Below, piece by piece: positions 61,290 to 64,000 of a DNA stretch of 64,000 bases; the first letter of the stretch is position 1; every line of letters begins with the position of its first letter. The DNA lies in NCBI GenBank assembly GCA_018650845.1, contig JABIFF010000024.1:113350-177349 (forward strand), given 5' to 3'. A program made the position numbers and the translations under genes. Under the pieces are notes generated by a model, which saw nothing but the letters and a program-made list of their open reading frames with translations, was not told the DNA's origin and searched no databases. The stretch comes from Chloroflexota bacterium (GTDB taxonomy: Bacteria > Chloroflexota > Dehalococcoidia > Lucifugimonadales > Lucifugimonadaceae).

Positions 61290-63278
61290 TTGGCGAACAC
61301 AGTACAACCCGACTATCACTACCACCTCAAAACGGCATCGAATCCCTCGATTAGCCCGAACGATAGAGCTGTGGCTTTCACGGTGCATCGCTTCGATCAA
61401 GGTTCACACGAAGCGAAGACCGATGTGTTCATAAAGAGTCTTGGCAATTCATCGATTCTTACTCAGATCACCGATACGGGTACTGCCACAAAGCCAACAT
61501 GGTCGCCCGATAGCAAGAAGATCGCCTACTTGGATGAGAACGATTCAGGTGTGAAACAGATTTTCATTCGTGTGGCAGCAGGTGGTGAACCCAAAACGAT
61601 CACCGATCAAATCGCCAATGTAGATGCCATGGCGTGGTCGCCCGACGGTTCGAAAATTGCTTTCAGAGCACTCGTTCCCGGACCTGACGAGCTTGCTGTT
61701 CTCAACGCTGATCCTGATCTACCGAATATTCGAACGGCGCGTCGAATTAGATATCAGCAAGATGGCGTCGGCTGGCGCGGCGACTCGTTCTATCACCTGT
61801 TCGTCTACGACCTCGGCACTAAAACCACTTCTCAAATAACAGATGGCGGTACTGGAGCAGGTGATGACGGTCCGCCAGAGTGGTCGCCCGATGGCGCGAA
61901 AATAGCGTTCATCTCTGATCGACACCCCGATCGTGAAACCAGTTCGAATACCGAACTGTACGTATGTAGTGCCGATGGTGCGTCGCTCGAACAGTGGTCT
62001 GGCAGCATGTTCATGGTCGAATCGATCACGTGGTCGCCCGATTCCAAGCGCATTGCCGTAACCGGAGGCCAAACCAAAGAAGAAGTTGGCGGCTACGGAC
62101 TCACCACTCAATCGAGCATATTCGTTCTTGAAAAAGGTTCCGATCCGATCAAACTCACTGACGATTCGATTCGCCCCCACGCCAATGGAGCCGGCTTTCC
62201 GATAACAGCCGATAGTCCTCACATGGCATGGCCAGAATCAGGCACTGGCATCGTGTTTGGGGCTGACTCGAAAGGGCAATCGCACATTGCCATCGCCAAT
62301 CCCGATGATCCGGGAGACGTTCGGCTGGTAACCGATGGATGGCAGATAACTGAGATGGTCACCAGTTCTGAAGCTGGATTCGCAGTTGCAGCAACAAGTT
62401 CACCCACTTCTCACGGCGAGCTTGTTCTCATTGATCTCAACTCAGCAGACGTACACACCGTCACTAATCTCAACTCAGGCTTCTTCGACGACCACAAAGT
62501 CGCCACTCTAGAAAAATTCACTATGGAGCGAGATGGATTCGAGATCGAATCCAGAGTCTGGTTCCCTGCCGACTTCGATCCGTCTAAGAAATATCCGCTG
62601 GTATTGGACGTTCACGGTGGTCCTCACAGTGCCTTCTACGATTCGTTCTACCCAATTCATCAAGTAGCAGCCGGAGCTGGATATGTAGTCGTTGCGCCAA
62701 ACCCGCGAGGGTCATCGACATACGGATTGAACTTTGCAACAGCAGTACACGGCGATTGGGGCATTGGGGATTACGAGGACGTAATGGCGGCCATGGAGCA
62801 AGTGGCTGCACGGGATTACATAGACGAAACGAAGGTAGTTATTCACGGATCGAGCTACGGCGGGTTCATGTCGAGCTGGGCAGTTGGACATACCGACAGG
62901 TTCAATGCAGCAGTAATTGCCGCCCCCGTAACCAATCTCGAAAGTTTTTACGGCACTTCCGACATTGGAGTGAATTTCTCGGAGACTCAACTAGGCGGGG
63001 AGAGATTCGAAACAATCGATGAATACCGGTTCCACTCACCTCTAACCTACGCTCGAAACGTAAACACCCCAGTGCTGCTACTGCATGGTGAAGACGATAT
63101 TCGAGTTCCCATCGAACAATCGGAACAGTATTTCGTAGCACTGAAACGACATGGCAAGGAAGTCGAATTCGTTCGGCTACCCGGAACCAGCCACGGAATA
63201 TTCAGAGCCAAGCACCCAATGATTCGTAGCGAGTATTTTAAGAGAATGCTGGCGTGGTTTCAGAAGCACAATTCGTAA
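61290..63278 (+). CDS. S9-family serine peptidase (acylaminoacyl peptidase-like)
   Basis: The 662-aa protein has an N-terminal beta-propeller with PD40/TolB-like repeats (TWSPDSKKIAYL, AWSPDGSKIAFR, EWSPDGAKIAFI, TWSPDSKRIAV; about 45-380) and a C-terminal alpha/beta hydrolase with nucleophile Ser522 in GSSYGGF, Asp in HGEDDIRVP and His in PGTSHGIF. It cleaves small peptides, probably in the cytoplasm, as no signal is present. The TTG start at 61290 has no clear ribosome site. It is divergent from the dehydratase and followed by a terminator. Confidence 0.93.
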   Translation: MANTVQPDYHYHLKTASNPSISPNDRAVAFTVHRFDQGSHEAKTDVFIKSLGNSSILTQITDTGTATKPTWSPDSKKIAYLDENDSGVKQIFIRVAAGGEPKTITDQIANVDAMAWSPDGSKIAFRALVPGPDELAVLNADPDLPNIRTARRIRYQQDGVGWRGDSFYHLFVYDLGTKTTSQITDGGTGAGDDGPPEWSPDGAKIAFISDRHPDRETSSNTELYVCSADGASLEQWSGSMFMVESITWSPDSKRIAVTGGQTKEEVGGYGLTTQSSIFVLEKGSDPIKLTDDSIRPHANGAGFPITADSPHMAWPESGTGIVFGADSKGQSHIAIANPDDPGDVRLVTDGWQITEMVTSSEAGFAVAATSSPTSHGELVLIDLNSADVHTVTNLNSGFFDDHKVATLEKFTMERDGFEIESRVWFPADFDPSKKYPLVLDVHGGPHSAFYDSFYPIHQVAAGAGYVVVAPNPRGSSTYGLNFATAVHGDWGIGDYEDVMAAMEQVAARDYIDETKVVIHGSSYGGFMSSWAVGHTDRFNAAVIAAPVTNLESFYGTSDIGVNFSETQLGGERFETIDEYRFHSPLTYARNVNTPVLLLHGEDDIRVPIEQSEQYFVALKRHGKEVEFVRLPGTSHGIFRAKHPMIRSEYFKRMLAWFQKHNS

Positions 63279-63313
63279 CTCACCACCAGTCCTAAATTAG
63301 AAAATTAAAAGAA

Positions 63314-63342
63314 AAAGGGTCGGTGAAATTCACCGACCCTTT
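63314..63342. terminator. Bidirectional terminator
   Basis: AAAGGGTCGGTGAA and TTCACCGACCCTTT form a 14-bp stem whose central base leaves a tight loop, between the S9 peptidase and the truncated response-regulator gene. Confidence 0.85.
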
Positions 63343-63362
63343 AGATTTCTTTACGAACTGAT

Positions 63363-63860
63363 CTAGGCGATCATCTGCAGTGGAGAACTCATGTCTCCAG
63401 CAGCCTGCTCCACATCGCCTTCGTGCATTGGCAACTGACCGGTCGACTCTAAGTAAGTCAGAATGGCGAATACTCGTCCATGCCGTTCACCGTTCGAGTT
63501 GAATCCGAGCTTAGCCAGAACACTGCTGATGTGGTGCTCAACCGTTCGAGGCTGAATAAACAGTGCCTCTGCAATTGCACGGTTTGAGTGAGCCTTAGCC
63601 ATAAGCCCCAGAACCTGGAGTTCACGTGGGCTAAGGTTCTTCAGTGCACCGCTTAGGCGGACACCTTCATCAGACGTAAGCTTCGACACCATTGCTGGGT
63701 CAAGAACTGTTCGTCCTGCGGTTACATCCTCTATAGAACGCACGATGTCGCGAGTGTTGCGCAGAGTCGACTTCAGCAAGAAAGCCTTGCCTGCCGAATC
63801 ATCACGCATGAACTCTTTTAGATACTCTCCACGATCGTGAGTCGACAACATAACGAGGCC
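63363..63860 (-). pseudogene. NarL/FixJ-type response regulator, 5' part removed by an IS insertion
   Basis: The open frame keeps only the last part of the receiver domain (VMLSTHDRGEYL, AGKAFLLKST with the conserved Lys) and a full LuxR-type helix-turn-helix (LSPRELQVLGLMAKAHSNRAIAEALFIQPRTVEHH, about 72-135 of the visible part). The N-terminal phospho-acceptor Asp is missing. Upstream the frame runs into the terminal inverted repeat of an IS3-family element at 63861. The internal ATG at 63851 gives a 162-aa open frame that could still be translated but without the regulatory domain. I therefore call it a disrupted regulator. Confidence 0.8.
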
Positions 63861-64000
63861 TGACCTGCCCCCGATAGCGTTACCACTTATTATCTCGGAT
63901 TTGCGACCAGCTGAAGCTTAGGCATGATTGCCTCAGGAACTGGTGGCCGGTATCCGAGTGAGCTGTGTGGTCGGATCGTGTTGTACTCCCTTCGCCACCG
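63861..64000 (-). mobile_element. IS3-family insertion sequence, right end
   Basis: The sequence from 63861 starts TGACCTGCCCCCGATAGC, an IS3-type terminal inverted repeat with a 5' TGA end (TG..CA type). The transposase gene reads on the minus strand into this end, with its stop at 63890. The element continues beyond the right edge, so the left end and the target duplication are not visible. Confidence 0.78.
63890..64000 (-). CDS. IS3-family transposase (OrfB), C-terminal 36 residues
   Basis: The minus-strand frame entering at 64000 encodes WRREYNTIRPHSSLGYRPP followed by VPEAI, the hallmark end of the IS3 OrfB integrase core (rve) domain, where the last catalytic-domain helix meets the YN-x-RPHxxLGYxxP motif. 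It stops at TAA (63892-63890). The rest of the transposase lies outside the window. Confidence 0.93.
   Translation of the reverse strand, partial: RWRREYNTIRPHSSLGYRPPVPEAIMPKLQLVANPR

Noticed and set aside
1..64000. CRISPR arrays, prophage modules, restriction-modification, toxin-antitoxin or retron-like systems
   Set aside because: I saw no regularly spaced repeats, phage structural genes, DNA methyltransferase/endonuclease pairs or reverse transcriptase motifs.

Overview
The window looks like a piece of a free-living, aerobic heterotrophic bacterial chromosome, most plausibly a marine Chloroflexota of the SAR202 / Dehalococcoidia type. That assignment is an inference from gene content: a type I Baeyer-Villiger monooxygenase, two galactonate-dehydratase-like enolase-superfamily enzymes, a Cys-type sulfatase, three paralogous NAD-epimerases, aldo/keto reductases, many lipoproteins with Ser/Thr/Pro-rich stalks, and frequent TTG/GTG starts. 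No marker gene settles it; the 16S methyltransferase RsmG and the tRNA-Ala do not discriminate by eye.

Layout. 1-2.0 kb: a TetR regulator with a cytidylate-kinase-like P-loop gene (cut by the window edge), and an HPP membrane protein. 2.0-8.3 kb, minus strand: hflK-hflC, a membrane-anchored gluzincin-type metallopeptidase, an unknown 146-aa protein, and etfB-etfA. 8.5-13.8 kb, mostly plus: rsmG, a flippase-like membrane protein, an epimerase, tRNA-Ala(GGC), then a divergent TetR / acyl-CoA ligase pair with two palindromic operators. 14.1-16.9 kb: a thiosulfate-uptake type operon (YeeE/YedE, a Cys-less TusA paralogue, a canonical TusA, a secreted tandem-rhodanese lipoprotein). 17.0-20.7 kb: a 1222-aa Thr/Pro-rich surface protein flanked by two near-identical terminators. 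21-28.4 kb: aldo/keto reductase, zinc-type alcohol dehydrogenase, K+ channel, UspA, OFA-family MFS transporter, acetyl-CoA synthetase. 28.5-32.8 kb, minus: BVMO, PlsC-like acyltransferase, a MITE-like inverted repeat, and an ECF sigma / membrane partner pair. 33-38.7 kb, plus: sulfatase, enolase-superfamily dehydratase, GAF-winged-helix regulator, lipoprotein, M24 peptidase homologue. 38.8-50.8 kb: a DUF4349-PKD lipoprotein, aldo/keto reductase, tandem epimerases, a globin, EamA transporter, PQQ dehydrogenase lipoprotein, D-2-hydroxyacid dehydrogenase, aldose-epimerase-like protein and an ABC exporter. 50.9-63.3 kb: a second acyl-CoA ligase, a large carbohydrate-binding/TIM-barrel lipoprotein, MgtE, a methyltransferase, a sugar isomerase-SDR pair, a kinase, a second enolase-superfamily enzyme and an S9 peptidase. 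The right edge is a NarL-type response regulator cut by an IS3-family insertion.

How the genes fit together. Much of the window reads as scavenging and oxidation of dissolved organic matter: sulfate-ester removal, sugar-acid dehydration, sugar and aldehyde oxidation/reduction, acyl-CoA activation feeding ETF-linked beta-oxidation, and acetate activation. The sulfur operon suggests use of thiosulfate as a sulfur source. I found no CRISPR array, prophage, toxin-antitoxin pair or recognisable defence island. The most unusual items are the Cys-less/Cys TusA pair, the IS-truncated response regulator, the twin-operator TetR promoter, apparent non-ATG (ATT/ACG) starts at two genes, and several surface proteins of novel architecture.
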